Shown one piece after another: positions 25,104 to 38,365 of a stretch of DNA of 64,000 nt; position 1 is the first letter of the stretch; each line of letters begins with the position of its first letter. Both the position numbers and the translations under genes were made by a program. The notes under the pieces are model-generated. The model made no database searches. It was not told the origin of the DNA and saw nothing but the letters and a program-made list of their open reading frames with translations. The stretch comes from Enterobacter sp. SA187 (lineage in GTDB: Bacteria; Pseudomonadota; Gammaproteobacteria; Enterobacterales; Enterobacteriaceae), in assembly GCF_001888805.2 (NCBI RefSeq), contig NZ_CP019113.1:3348001-3412000 (forward strand), given 5' to 3'.

Positions 25104-26183
25104 ATGAGTCAGCAGGACGCCGCCAAAGAGCAGGCCAACACGCGCAGCAATTTGCGTGTGGTTTCTATTTTTGCCGCTGCAGCGATAGGTATTGTGGGCG
25201 TACTGGTGATCCTCTACGCCTGGCAACTTCCCCCTTTTACCCGTCACACCCAGTTTACGGATAACGCCTACGTACGCGGGCAGACGACCTTTATCAGCCC
25301 GCAGGTCAACGGCTATATCACCGACGTTAAGGTGCAGGATTTCGCCATCGTGAAACGGGGCGATCTGCTGATGCAGATTGACGACCGCATCTATACCCAG
25401 CGCGTACATCAGGCGCAGGCCCAGCTGGCGATGAAAATTGCCGCGCTGAACAATAATCTGCAACAACGCAAAAGCGCCGAGGCGGTGATCAAGCGTAATG
25501 AAGCAGCGCTGCAAAATGCCCGCGCCCAGAGCCTGAAAAGCCAGGCGGATCTGAAGCGCGTGAAAGAGCTGGCCTCTGATGGTTCGCTCTCCGTACGTGA
25601 GCGCGATGCCGCCCTTGCCAGCGCAGCGCAGGGCAGCGCCGATATCGATCAGGCACGCGCCACCCTTGAGATGTCGCGCCAGGATCTGCAAACGGTGATC
25701 GTCAATCGCGCCTCGCTGGAAGCGGATGTGGAAAATGCCCGCGCCGCGCTTGAACTGGCGCAGATCGACCTGCAAAACACGCGCATCGTCGCGCCGCGCG
25801 ACGGACAGCTCGGGCAGATTGCAGTGCGTCTGGGAGCCTACGTTACCGCCGGGACGCACCTGACCTCGCTGGTGCCGCCGCAGCACTGGATTATCGCCAA
25901 CGTGAAAGAGACGCAGCTGGCGTCGATCCGTCTGGGCCAGCCGGTGCACATCACCGTTGACGCCCTTAACGACGAGGCCTTCAGCGGACGGGTGCAGAGC
26001 ATTTCCCCGGCTACCGGCGTTGAATTCAGCGCCGTCACGCCGGATAACGCCACTGGCAACTTTGTGAAGATCGCCCAGCGTATTCCGGTGCGCATTGAGA
26101 TCGACGGTAAACCGGAACAGCTACAGCGCCTGCGTCCGGGGATGTCGGTGCAGGTGAATATTGATACCCGGGAGGCAGAATAA
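25104..26183 (+). CDS. HlyD/EmrA-family membrane fusion protein
   Basis: 359 residues from the ATG behind CAGGAG; the GTG at 25098 overlaps that site. One N-terminal membrane helix (about residues 20-40), the lipoyl half-motif TDNAYVRGQTTFISPQVNG, an alpha-hairpin coiled coil (about 95-200), the second lipoyl half NTRIVAPRDGQLGQ, and a beta-barrel end. It bridges the MFS pump to the outer-membrane factor. It lies 47 bp behind the MFS gene, and its stop overlaps the next start (TAATG). Confidence 0.92.
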   Translation: MSQQDAAKEQANTRSNLRVVSIFAAAAIGIVGVLVILYAWQLPPFTRHTQFTDNAYVRGQTTFISPQVNGYITDVKVQDFAIVKRGDLLMQIDDRIYTQRVHQAQAQLAMKIAALNNNLQQRKSAEAVIKRNEAALQNARAQSLKSQADLKRVKELASDGSLSVRERDAALASAAQGSADIDQARATLEMSRQDLQTVIVNRASLEADVENARAALELAQIDLQNTRIVAPRDGQLGQIAVRLGAYVTAGTHLTSLVPPQHWIIANVKETQLASIRLGQPVHITVDALNDEAFSGRVQSISPATGVEFSAVTPDNATGNFVKIAQRIPVRIEIDGKPEQLQRLRPGMSVQVNIDTREAE

Positions 26184-27559
26184 TGACCTTCCGTCCTGTC
26201 TGGCTGGCGCTGACATTAGCGCTGGCGGGCTGTCAGTCTGTTGACGTTGCCCCTGCCCGTCATTCATTAACCATTCCCGCGGAATGGCGCACCGCCGTGG
26301 GTCCGCAAAGCCCGGTCGAGGGCGTATGGTGGCGTAATTTCCATGACAGTCAAATGAACCGTTATGTGGAACAGGCGCTGCGCCAGAACAACGATATTCT
26401 GATCGCCCGCGAGCGGATCAATGAATATCAGGCGCGCATTTATGCCGCGGAAGGCGATCTGTTCCCGACGCTGGATGCTAACCTTGGCGGCACGCGGGCG
26501 CGTTCCCAGTCTGCCGCCACCGGCCAGCCGGTACACAGTACGCTCTACAAAGGCGGACTGACGGCGAATTACGACGTGGATCTGTGGGGGGCGAACCGCA
26601 GCGCCACGGAAGCGGCGCGGGCATCGCTGGCGGCGCAGAAAGCCGCGGCGGCGGCGGCCGATCTGACTGTCGCATCGCAGGTGGCCTCCGGCTATATCAC
26701 GCTGCTGTCGCTGGATGAACAGCTGCGCGTTACGCAGTCGACGCTGGCGGCGCGGGAAGAAGCTTATAACCTCGCTAAACGGCAGTTTGAAACGGGCTAC
26801 AGCTCGCGGCTGGAGCTGATGCAGTCGGACTCGGAACGTCGCGCCACCCGCGCGCAGATCCCGCAGTTGCAGCACCAGATTAGCGAGCAGGAAAACGCCC
26901 TCAGCCTGCTGGCTGGCGGCAATCCCGGCCCGGTGCCGCGCGGAGCCTTTGACCGGTTAACGCCGTTGCCGGTGCCTGCGCAGTTGCCCTCTACGCTCTT
27001 AAATCGTCGCCCGGATATTGTGCAGGCACAGCAGGCATTGATCGCTGCCGATGCCTCGCTGGCGGCGTCACAGGCCCGGCTGTTGCCGTCGATCAGTCTG
27101 ACGGCGGGCGGCACCTGGCAGGCGGATACCCTGCCAGGATTGCTGGATAATCCTCTGCGCTTGTGGAACGTCGGCGGCAGTATTCTTGCGCCACTGCTTA
27201 ACCGTCAGGCGCTGAACGCGCAGGTAGATGTGTCGATGTCCCAGCGCAATCAGGCGCTGTACAGCTATGAAAATACGGTGCGCAATGCGTTCAAAGAGGT
27301 GAACGACAGCCTGGATGCTATTGCGCGCTTGCAGGAACAGTTAGTCGAGTTGCAGGAGCAGGCGACGGTGGCGGAAGAGGCGCTGCGGATCGCCCATAAC
27401 CGTTACCGGAATGGCTATGCTTCGTATCTTGATGAGCTGGATGCGCAACGCACGCTCTATTCGGCGCAGACCAGCGTGGTGCAGGTGAAGAATAATTTGC
27501 TGCTGGCACAGGTGGATTTGTACCGGGCGCTTGGCGGCGGGTGGACCGGAGTGCGGTGA
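26183..27559 (+). CDS. Outer-membrane efflux factor lipoprotein, NodT/TolC family
   Basis: 458 residues with a lipoprotein signal ending LALAGC, so Cys16 is the lipidation site. Two repeats of the TolC-type barrel plus helical hairpins follow (YEQALRQNNDILIARER..., NRRPDIVQAQQALIAADASL). The start overlaps the stop of the adaptor by one base (TAATG), implying translational coupling. It supplies the outer-membrane channel, so this pump may not need TolC. Confidence 0.92.
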   Translation: MTFRPVWLALTLALAGCQSVDVAPARHSLTIPAEWRTAVGPQSPVEGVWWRNFHDSQMNRYVEQALRQNNDILIARERINEYQARIYAAEGDLFPTLDANLGGTRARSQSAATGQPVHSTLYKGGLTANYDVDLWGANRSATEAARASLAAQKAAAAAADLTVASQVASGYITLLSLDEQLRVTQSTLAAREEAYNLAKRQFETGYSSRLELMQSDSERRATRAQIPQLQHQISEQENALSLLAGGNPGPVPRGAFDRLTPLPVPAQLPSTLLNRRPDIVQAQQALIAADASLAASQARLLPSISLTAGGTWQADTLPGLLDNPLRLWNVGGSILAPLLNRQALNAQVDVSMSQRNQALYSYENTVRNAFKEVNDSLDAIARLQEQLVELQEQATVAEEALRIAHNRYRNGYASYLDELDAQRTLYSAQTSVVQVKNNLLLAQVDLYRALGGGWTGVR

Positions 27560-27585
27560 GGGTTTTGCCCTGGGTGGCGTGAACT

Positions 27586-27717
27586 GCCCGGTGGCGCTGC
27601 GCTTACCGGGCCTACGGGCTGGTGAGGTGACTGCCCGGTGGCGCTGGCGCTTACCGGGCCTACAAACGGCGTGTACACCGCTTTAGTAGGCCGGGCAAGA
27701 CGCAGTCGCCGCCCGGC
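27586..27717. repeat. BIME: three REP units between the efflux operon and hrpA
   Basis: Units at 27586-27614 and 27633-27663 in one orientation and 27686-27717 inverted, each with the GCCCGGTGGCGCT...ACCGGGCCTAC pattern. They sit between two convergent transcription units and can act as 3'-end stabilisers or gyrase-binding elements. Confidence 0.85.
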
Positions 27718-27723
27718 GAGGCA

Positions 27724-31626
<3,903 letters not shown>

Positions 31627-31828
31627 AAGGTTATCGGGCAGCACACTGCCGGTAAAATGTCTCTGTTTCGTTTACTGTAGATTATCACATCGCCGCTTTC
31701 TTTGGCTTATTCAAAAAATTCGAACATTGGTATCGATATATTGCGCTATTCATGGCGGCGGATAATGAATAGAGTGACGGTAATTATTGAGGCTATACCT
31801 CAACATACATGCATAAAAGGAATCACCC

Positions 31829-32434
31829 ATGAGTAAAGTATTAGTGCTTAAATCCAGTATTCTGGCAGGGTACTCTCAGTCTGGTCAGCTTTCCGACTAT
31901 TTTGTTGAACAGTGGAGCGAAAAGCATCCGGCTGATGAAATTACCGTACGTGATCTGGCGGCTAACCCGGTTCCGGTTCTCGATGGCGAGCTGGTTGGCG
32001 CGCTGCGTCCGTCCGATGCCCCGCTGACGCCGCGTCAGCAGGAAGCCCTGAAGCTGTCCGATGAACTTATTGCTGAACTGCAGGCCCATGACGTTATCGT
32101 CATCAACGCCCCGATGTACAACTTTAACATCCCGACGCAGCTGAAAAACTACTTTGACCTGATTGCCCGTGCTGGCGTGACCTTCCGTTATACCGAGAAA
32201 GGACCGGAAGGTCTGGTGACCGGTAAACGTGCGGTGGTGGTGTCCAGCCGTGGCGGCATCCATAAAGATACCCCGACTGACCTGATCGCTCCGTATCTGA
32301 AAGTGTTCCTGGGCTTTATCGGTATCACCGATGTGAACTTCGTGTTTGCAGAAGGCATTGCTTACGGTCCGGAAGTGGCGACCAAAGCGCAGTCCGACGC
32401 GAAAGCGGCCATCGACAGCGTTGTGACAGCGTAA
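31829..32434 (+). CDS. azoR: FMN-dependent NADH:quinone oxidoreductase/azoreductase
   Basis: 201 residues, the E. coli AzoR length. Flavodoxin-like fold with the FMN-binding segments SSILAGYSQSG, APMYNFNIPTQLKNYFD and SSRGGIH. It reduces azo dyes and quinones with two electrons, protecting against thiol stress. AAAGGAA site. Same neighbour, hrpA, as in E. coli. A BIME follows. Confidence 0.96.
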   Translation: MSKVLVLKSSILAGYSQSGQLSDYFVEQWSEKHPADEITVRDLAANPVPVLDGELVGALRPSDAPLTPRQQEALKLSDELIAELQAHDVIVINAPMYNFNIPTQLKNYFDLIARAGVTFRYTEKGPEGLVTGKRAVVVSSRGGIHKDTPTDLIAPYLKVFLGFIGITDVNFVFAEGIAYGPEVATKAQSDAKAAIDSVVTA

Positions 32435-32451
32435 CGTTTTTGCTAATTTGC

Positions 32452-32520
32452 GCCCGGCGGCGCTTCGCTTGCGCGGGCCTACACTTTTTGTAGGCCCGGT
32501 AAGCGCCAGCGCCACCGGGC
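32452..32520. repeat. BIME of two inverted REP units
   Basis: GCCCGGCGGC...GCGGGCCTACA and TGTAGGCCCGG...CCACCGGGC face each other around CTTTT, making one long hairpin between convergent azoR and pdxI. Confidence 0.85.
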
Positions 32521-32528
32521 AAAAACAC

Positions 32529-33398
32529 TTACCCGCCGATACTTTCCAGCGTAGCCAGCACCTCTTCTGACAACTCCAGCTCTGCCGCCGCCATATTTTC
32601 ACGCAAATGCGTAACCGACGAGGTTCCGGGAATTAACAGGATATTCGGCGAACGGCGCAGCAGCCAGGCCAGCGCCACCTGCATCGGCGTGGCATTCAGG
32701 CTCGCCGCCACCTCTGACAGCGTGGATGACTGCAACGGCGTAAAGCCCCCCAGCGGGAAGAACGGTACGTAGGCGATACCGTCGCGGGCCAGCGCGTCGA
32801 TCAGCGCGTCATCTTCACGATGGGCAATGTTGTAGAGATTCTGCACGCAGACCACGTCCACCATTGCACGCGCTTCGGCGACCTGGGTCGCGGTCACATT
32901 GCTCAGACCAATATGTTTCACCAGCCCCTGCTTTTGCAGATCCGCCAGCACCTGCACATGTTCCGCCAGCGAACCTTCCGCCGGGCCGTGTCCGTCGCCG
33001 AGCATCGAACGCAGGTTAACCACGTCCAGCGCTTCAACGCCCAGATTACGCAGGTTGTCGTGTACCGCCTGTTTCAGCTCATCCGCAGAAAACGCCGGTA
33101 GCCAGGCTGCCGTTTCATCGCGGCACGCGCCGATTTTGGTGACGATCACCAGATCATCCGGATAAGGATGCAGCGCCTCGCGGATGATACGGTTGGTGAT
33201 ATGCGGACCATAAAAATCGCTGGTATCAATATGGTTAACGCCCAGCGCAATGGCTTCGCGCAGAACCGCCAGCGCCGCGTCATGATCTTTCGGCGGGCCA
33301 TATACGCCGGGACCGGCAAGTTGCATCGCGCCGTAGCCCAGACGGTTGACGGTCATCCCGCCGAAGGTAAAAGTGTTTGCTGTTGTGTGCGTCATCAT
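32529..33398 (-). CDS. pdxI: Aldo/keto reductase, YdbC/PdxI type (pyridoxal reductase)
   Basis: 289 residues, matching E. coli YdbC (286 aa), reported as the NADPH-dependent pyridoxal reductase PdxI that returns pyridoxal to pyridoxine in B6 salvage. Aldo/keto-reductase features: DTSDFYGPH (Asp and the catalytic Tyr), VTKIGA (Lys), HIGLSNVT, and the cofactor site LLIPGTSSVTHLREN. Two ATGs in tandem follow AGGAAGG; the first is given. Only 17 bp separate it from ynbE upstream, and in E. coli the two genes are far apart. Confidence 0.9.
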   Translation of the reverse strand: MMTHTTANTFTFGGMTVNRLGYGAMQLAGPGVYGPPKDHDAALAVLREAIALGVNHIDTSDFYGPHITNRIIREALHPYPDDLVIVTKIGACRDETAAWLPAFSADELKQAVHDNLRNLGVEALDVVNLRSMLGDGHGPAEGSLAEHVQVLADLQKQGLVKHIGLSNVTATQVAEARAMVDVVCVQNLYNIAHREDDALIDALARDGIAYVPFFPLGGFTPLQSSTLSEVAASLNATPMQVALAWLLRRSPNILLIPGTSSVTHLRENMAAAELELSEEVLATLESIGG

Positions 33399-33415
33399 GA
33401 TCCTTCCTGCATGAG

Positions 33416-33604
33416 TTATAGTAAATCGCTGCGCGTCTTCAGCAGCGTTTCGACGTCTTTATCCGCTTTAATATGAATATCGTGGTCGATCTTTACGTTC
33501 ATATTGATGGTGATTGGCGTGGACGGTGCCGCCACTTCGATTCGCGGCGTGCAGCCTGTCAGCAACATCAGGGGCGCACACAGAGCGATTAACGAGAATT
33601 TCAT
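33416..33604 (-). CDS. ynbE: YnbE, outer-membrane lipoprotein of the YdbH system
   Basis: 62 residues. Signal sequence and lipobox LLTGC, then PRIEVAAPSTPITINMNVKI and a polar end, nearly identical to E. coli YnbE. YnbE multimers stack on the C-terminus of YdbH and complete the bridge from inner to outer membrane for phospholipid transport. The start overlaps the ydbH stop by 4 bp. ydbL, the next gene of the E. coli operon, is missing. Confidence 0.95.
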   Translation of the reverse strand: MKFSLIALCAPLMLLTGCTPRIEVAAPSTPITINMNVKIDHDIHIKADKDVETLLKTRSDLL

Positions 33605-36240
33605 TGTTTTACCTCACATTCCTTGCCAGGCGCGCAGCGGTTATCCGGCACTGTCGCATGTTGCTCAAGCCATGACTGTAAATTATCGCCGTAACGTAAA
33701 CTGCGCCATAACGTGAAGACATTTTCTTCATGGTTATAGTTCAGGTTGACCGCATTGCTTTTGCCATCAACGTAACTGATGCCTTTCAGGGCGGCGCGCA
33801 TCTTCATTACGCCGTGATTGTCCAGGTCGATATGCGTCCAGGATTGCGAAATCTCCATATAGCGTAGCCAGCTGATGGCCGCCCCGGCCGCCATATTATC
33901 CTTCACCAGCGCGTCGGCGGTGTCTTTATCAAGACGCAGCGTCAGCGCGCCCGGATTGCTTAACCAGCCATCTTTCACGATCCATTGATCGTTATTCAGC
34001 CACAGCGGCAGCGCGCCGTTGAGCGCGCCGGACATGGCGAACTGTTTGGTATTAACCGCACTGATAATTTCGCTGGCAGAAATATGCTCCAGCCGCAGCA
34101 GCGCGGCGTCGTGCTGCGGTATACGCAGCTGGCGGAGGGTGATTTTCCCGCCGAGCATATCCACGCTGACGTCGCTCAGGCGCAGCGGGTTATCTTCGCT
34201 CCACGGGTATGCGCCCTGCAAATCCGCAGTGAAGTTTTTCGCCGTCACCTGGTTGATGATTTCGCCAATGCGCAGCCGGACCGGCCCGCGCGTCCCCAGT
34301 TGCCAGGTCCCCTCGCTGAAGCGGAACGGCAGCACAAAATCGACGCCTTTCAGCTCGTTATCCGGCATCCAGGCGCTGCCGCCTTTCAGCACACCGTGTC
34401 CCCCGGCTTCGAACCCCTGATCCGCAGCGGCAGAAAAGGCGATCTGCGCGTACATTTCGCCATCGCGCAGGGCCATTTTCCAGTCCGGCGGTACCAGCGG
34501 CTGAAAGACTTTCAACGCCTGGCGCGGCCACCACGCCTGCCCGCGCAGCCGTTCGCCGTCCCAGCGCCCGTTAACCCGTACCGGGCCAATCTCCTGTGCG
34601 TGGAGATCGCCTTTAAACTGAAAGATCGTCGGCTCGCGTCCACTGATGCTGAATTTCAGCGTTGAGGGTGGTAACACGCTGCCGCCGCTGAAGGTGGTCT
34701 GCGCGGCGTCGAGCGACAGCGCGCCGCTAAACTGCGGATGCTGTTCATCGCGCTGCCAGCGTATGGGCGCGTCAAGTACCAGCCGGGGTTTATCCATATG
34801 CATGGTGCCGTACTGCAACTGGTCGAAGCCGGTGGACAGATCGGTCAGCAGGATCAGGCTATCACGCCACTCCCCTTTTCCGGCGACATCCCAGCGCGCC
34901 TGCATCGGCGTGAAGCGGCCATCACCCCAGTAACGCCACTGCCAGAGACCGTGATCCGGCAGGAAGTCGTGCGCCTGGCCGTCAAGGTGCAGAGTAAAAT
35001 CCCCCATCTGGTTTTCATGGGCGCGCAAAATGGCCTGTAAGCGACCATCAATGCCGCGCTGGGTGACTTTCACCCCTGCCAGCGGCCAGCGCACTTCATC
35101 AATATTCAGGGAATCAATAAGCGTGCCGCGGGAGCGCAGCAGCGCGCCGGGGCTGAACGCCAGCAGCGGATCGGTGAGGCTGCCGCTCAGATGCGCCGGT
35201 AACACGGCGTATAAAATCAAATCGTTCTGCTTGGCTTCGCCGGTCAGTTGCAGGGGCAGATCGCTGTTTTCCAGACTCAGCCGCCCCGGCCCGATATTCA
35301 GTACGGCGTTGCCTTTGCCTGCATCGCCCCGGGTCAGCACGTTCATCCGGCCGCTGACTTCTGCGCCTTCCAGCCCCGCCTGCCAGTTTTTGATGCGTAT
35401 GCCGACGCGCCCGCTTAACGGCATGCCCTGATAAGGCCAGTTCCAGCGTCCGTCGCTGATGGTAAGCTGCTGCTGCGTCACCTGCCAGGGAAGATCAAGC
35501 AGCGGATCGGCGGTATCCCGCGCCATGACGATCAGTTGGCCTTCGTTGTCGCGCCACTCGATTTCCGCATCCACAGGATCGGCGCTTTGCGGCAGGTGCA
35601 GGGTGGCGGCGGCATGGCCGTTAACCGGCAGACCGTCCGGCACCAGCGGCAGGGTGAACTCCCCCGCCAGGCTCAGCGGCGGCTGGTTTTCCACGAGTTT
35701 GACCGCGAATTTTTCCACCGTCAGCGCCTGTCCGGAAAGCTGCGCCTGCACGGTGACGCGCTCGCCCTCATAACTGAGCTGCTGGCGCGCTGGCGTCAGC
35801 GCAAGGGCGATTTTCCCTTCCCACTGCTGCCAGGGCGTGACCGTCAGTTTATCGATATTAACCCAGGTATAAGGCAGCATGGACTGCCACTGCGCCAGGG
35901 TGCGCGGCGCGGCGGGCGATGCTGTCGTCTGCGGGAGTTTTTTCAGACAGGCGGCGTTAAGCACCAGCGAGTCGACATTCAGCTGCCAGCGGCTCGGGTG
36001 CGTCAGTTCGGCATGCGTGAGTTTCGCCAGCGGGCAGTCGTCCACCAGGTAAAGCAAATCAGGGATTTTCAGACCATGACGCGTCAGACGGGGGCTTTCT
36101 TCAAAGGCGATGCGTGTCCCCACCGGCAGCCAGATCCCGGCCAGCCCCGGCACCCACTGCGCCAGCGTCATCAGCAGCGTAAGCGGCAAAAGTATGAACA
36201 GTAAGAGCAGCGCGAGCGCGACTTTATATTTACCCTTCAT
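33601..36240 (-). CDS. ydbH: AsmA-like intermembrane phospholipid transport protein YdbH
   Basis: 879 residues, the usual length. One N-terminal membrane helix (about residues 6-30), then a very long repeat-beta structure (AsmA-like, DUF3971-type) with DNELKGVDFVLPF, RLSDVSVDMLGGKITL and a C-terminal GDNLQSWLEQHATVPDNRCAPGKECEV. Together with TamB and YhdP it carries phospholipids across the periplasm. It forms an operon with ynbE through a 4-bp overlap and is divergent from ldhA, as in E. coli. Confidence 0.95.
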   Translation of the reverse strand: MKGKYKVALALLLLFILLPLTLLMTLAQWVPGLAGIWLPVGTRIAFEESPRLTRHGLKIPDLLYLVDDCPLAKLTHAELTHPSRWQLNVDSLVLNAACLKKLPQTTASPAAPRTLAQWQSMLPYTWVNIDKLTVTPWQQWEGKIALALTPARQQLSYEGERVTVQAQLSGQALTVEKFAVKLVENQPPLSLAGEFTLPLVPDGLPVNGHAAATLHLPQSADPVDAEIEWRDNEGQLIVMARDTADPLLDLPWQVTQQQLTISDGRWNWPYQGMPLSGRVGIRIKNWQAGLEGAEVSGRMNVLTRGDAGKGNAVLNIGPGRLSLENSDLPLQLTGEAKQNDLILYAVLPAHLSGSLTDPLLAFSPGALLRSRGTLIDSLNIDEVRWPLAGVKVTQRGIDGRLQAILRAHENQMGDFTLHLDGQAHDFLPDHGLWQWRYWGDGRFTPMQARWDVAGKGEWRDSLILLTDLSTGFDQLQYGTMHMDKPRLVLDAPIRWQRDEQHPQFSGALSLDAAQTTFSGGSVLPPSTLKFSISGREPTIFQFKGDLHAQEIGPVRVNGRWDGERLRGQAWWPRQALKVFQPLVPPDWKMALRDGEMYAQIAFSAAADQGFEAGGHGVLKGGSAWMPDNELKGVDFVLPFRFSEGTWQLGTRGPVRLRIGEIINQVTAKNFTADLQGAYPWSEDNPLRLSDVSVDMLGGKITLRQLRIPQHDAALLRLEHISASEIISAVNTKQFAMSGALNGALPLWLNNDQWIVKDGWLSNPGALTLRLDKDTADALVKDNMAAGAAISWLRYMEISQSWTHIDLDNHGVMKMRAALKGISYVDGKSNAVNLNYNHEENVFTLWRSLRYGDNLQSWLEQHATVPDNRCAPGKECEVKQ

Positions 36241-36400
36241 GGGCAGTTAATATCCTGATTTGGCATCAATTTTCTGTCTGTCCGTGGCGTTATTGTGGCA
36301 TGCTTACATATATTGGTGAAGTGAATGCCTCTGATAAGAGTAGATGTTCTAGAATTAATCATTATGCTGGATTGATATTACAATCACTGGAGAAAGTCTT

Positions 36401-37390
36401 ATGAAACTCGCTGTATATAGCACAAAGCAGTACGATAAAAAGTATTTGCAGCATGTTAACGAGAATTATAACTATGAACTTGAATTTTTCGACTTTCTGC
36501 TGACTGATAAAACCGCGAAAACGGCCCATGGCTGCGATGGCGTCTGTATTTTTGTCAACGACGACGGCAGCCGTCCGGTACTGGAAGAACTGAAAAAACA
36601 GGGTCTGAAGTTTATTGCGCTGCGCTGTGCGGGCTTTAACAACGTTGATCTTGAGGCTGCCAAAGCGTTAGGGCTGAAAGTGGTGCGCGTCCCGGCCTAT
36701 TCCCCGGAAGCGGTGGCGGAACATGCCGTGGGTATGATGATGGCCCTGAACCGTCGTATTCACCGCGCCTATCAGCGTACCCGTGATGCTAACTTCTCGC
36801 TGGAGGGCCTGACCGGCTTCACCATGTACGGTAAAACCGCAGGCGTGATCGGCACCGGTAAGATTGGCGTGGCGGCGCTGCGTATTCTGAAAGGTTTCGG
36901 TATGCGCCTGCTGGCGTTTGATCCTTATCCGAGCGCCGCGGCGCTGGAGCTGGGCGTGGAGTATGTGGATCTGCCCACGCTGTTTGCCCAGTCGGACGTG
37001 ATCTCCCTGCATTGCCCGCTCACCGAGGATAACTACCACCTGCTGAACCGTTCGTCGTTTGAGCAGATGAAAGACGGCGTGATGATCATCAACACCAGCC
37101 GTGGCGGCCTGGTGGACTCGCAGGCGGCCATCGAAGCGCTGAAAACCCAGAAAATCGGCGCGCTGGGTATGGACGTGTATGAGAACGAACGCGATCTGTT
37201 CTTTGAAGATAAGTCTAACGATGTGATCCAGGATGACGTTTTCCGTCGCCTGTCCGCCTGTCATAACGTGCTGTTCACCGGCCATCAGGCGTTCCTTACC
37301 GCCGAAGCCCTGATCAGCATTTCGGAAACCACGCTGGAGAACCTGCGCCAGCTGGAAAAAGGCGAAAACTGCCCGAACGCCCTGGTGTAA
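36401..37390 (+). CDS. ldhA: Fermentative D-lactate dehydrogenase
   Basis: 329 residues, the E. coli LdhA length. 2-hydroxyacid dehydrogenase fold with the NAD motif GVIGTGKIG, the substrate Arg in INTSRGGLVDS, the acid in ENERDLFFED and the catalytic His in FTGHQAFLT. Reduces pyruvate to D-lactate with NADH during fermentation. GGAGAAAG site. Followed by a terminator and then hslJ. Confidence 0.97.
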   Translation: MKLAVYSTKQYDKKYLQHVNENYNYELEFFDFLLTDKTAKTAHGCDGVCIFVNDDGSRPVLEELKKQGLKFIALRCAGFNNVDLEAAKALGLKVVRVPAYSPEAVAEHAVGMMMALNRRIHRAYQRTRDANFSLEGLTGFTMYGKTAGVIGTGKIGVAALRILKGFGMRLLAFDPYPSAAALELGVEYVDLPTLFAQSDVISLHCPLTEDNYHLLNRSSFEQMKDGVMIINTSRGGLVDSQAAIEALKTQKIGALGMDVYENERDLFFEDKSNDVIQDDVFRRLSACHNVLFTGHQAFLTAEALISISETTLENLRQLEKGENCPNALV

Positions 37391-37399
37391 GAGCCCTTC

Positions 37400-37421
37400 G
37401 CTCCCCTCTCTTCAGGGGAGC
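37400..37421 (+). terminator. Terminator of ldhA
   Basis: GCTCCCCT-ctcttc-AGGGGAGC, a perfect 8-bp stem 10 bp behind the ldhA stop, then a T-rich GCTTTCAGATTTT. Confidence 0.75.
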
Positions 37422-37502
37422 GCTTTCAGATTTTCCTGCAAGACACCTCTTATACGCCTGTTAAAATCAGCGCTCAATCACGGAGAATATCCAGGGAGTT
37501 TT

Positions 37503-37925
37503 ATGAAATATTTTATTGCGTTAACCGCAGCCACGTTGCTGCTGGCTGGCTGTGCCCGTGATGGCAAAGTCTCTGTCACGCCGGATGAGCTGATGCACCA
37601 CCGTTTTGTGCTGCAAACGGTTAACGGCACTGCCATCAATCCTGGCAGTAATCCGCCGGAAATCAGCTTTGGCGAGAAAATGCACCTTTCCGGTGTGATG
37701 TGTAACCGTTTCACCGGTCAGGGGAAAGTGTCCGACGGCGCGCTGTCGGCGAAAAATCTGGCGATGACGCGCATGATGTGTGCCGATCCGCAGCGTAATC
37801 AGCTGGATCAGACTTTCAGCGCCATGATGAATGAAGGGGCACAGGCCGACCTCACCGGCAACCAGCTGACGCTGGCCACCGCAGAGCAGACGTTAATCTT
37901 TAAACTGGCCGACCTGGGGCAGTAA
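37503..37925 (+). CDS. hslJ: Heat-shock/novobiocin-resistance lipoprotein HslJ (META domain)
   Basis: 140 residues. Lipoprotein signal with LLLAGC, then one META domain (HHRFVLQTVNGTAIN... ISFGEKMHLSGVMCNRFTGQ). E. coli HslJ is an outer-membrane lipoprotein induced by heat that raises novobiocin resistance. CAGGGAG site. It is convergent with ydbJ, whose stop codon begins at the very next base. Confidence 0.95.
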   Translation: MKYFIALTAATLLLAGCARDGKVSVTPDELMHHRFVLQTVNGTAINPGSNPPEISFGEKMHLSGVMCNRFTGQGKVSDGALSAKNLAMTRMMCADPQRNQLDQTFSAMMNEGAQADLTGNQLTLATAEQTLIFKLADLGQ

Positions 37926-38192
37926 TCAGTACGCGCCGCACGTGCCTGACGCGAGCGATTGTTCGCTACAACGTTTACCGTTGGGCAGTGCGCACATGCC
38001 GGTGGCCGAGCCATCAAGCTGACGTGCGACGGACAGCGATCCGCCAATCATCGCGCAGCTGGCTTCACCGGAACTGGTCATGGCGGCTTTCAGACCTGGC
38101 GCGACGTGCGCCGCCGTGGCCTGCTGAACTGGCTCGCTGCTGCAAGCCGATAATAATAATGCCGCGCACCCTACCCACAATCCTGCTCGCAT
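37926..38192 (-). CDS. ydbJ: DUF333 lipoprotein YdbJ
   Basis: 88 residues. Signal peptide ending LLLSAC, then the DUF333 core CAMIGGSLSVARQLDGSATGMC...GKRC in which four cysteines probably pair. Matches the E. coli YdbJ location between hslJ and ydbK. Function unknown. Confidence 0.85.
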   Translation of the reverse strand: MRAGLWVGCAALLLSACSSEPVQQATAAHVAPGLKAAMTSSGEASCAMIGGSLSVARQLDGSATGMCALPNGKRCSEQSLASGTCGAY

Positions 38193-38332
38193 GTTTTCTC
38201 CCCCGTCGATTTAGCAAAACCTATGCATAATAGGCAGCCCGGCGGCTGACGTCGAGAGCCAGACTGCGCTTTTTCTGTCCGGCCATGAGAATTTCCCCAT
38301 TTTGCGGTATGGCTCCCAATTGGTCAGGACGT

Positions 38333-38354
38333 AAAAAAACCCGCCGCAGCGGGT
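38333..38354 (-). terminator. Terminator of zinT
   Basis: ACCCGC-CGCA-GCGGGT with a run of seven T on the minus strand, 12 bp past the zinT stop. Confidence 0.85.
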
Positions 38355-38365
38355 CCTTTTCTTAA

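Noticed and set aside
27586..27717. CRISPR-like short repeats
   Set aside because: The three repeats are REP palindromes with unequal spacing and mixed orientation, and no cas genes are present.
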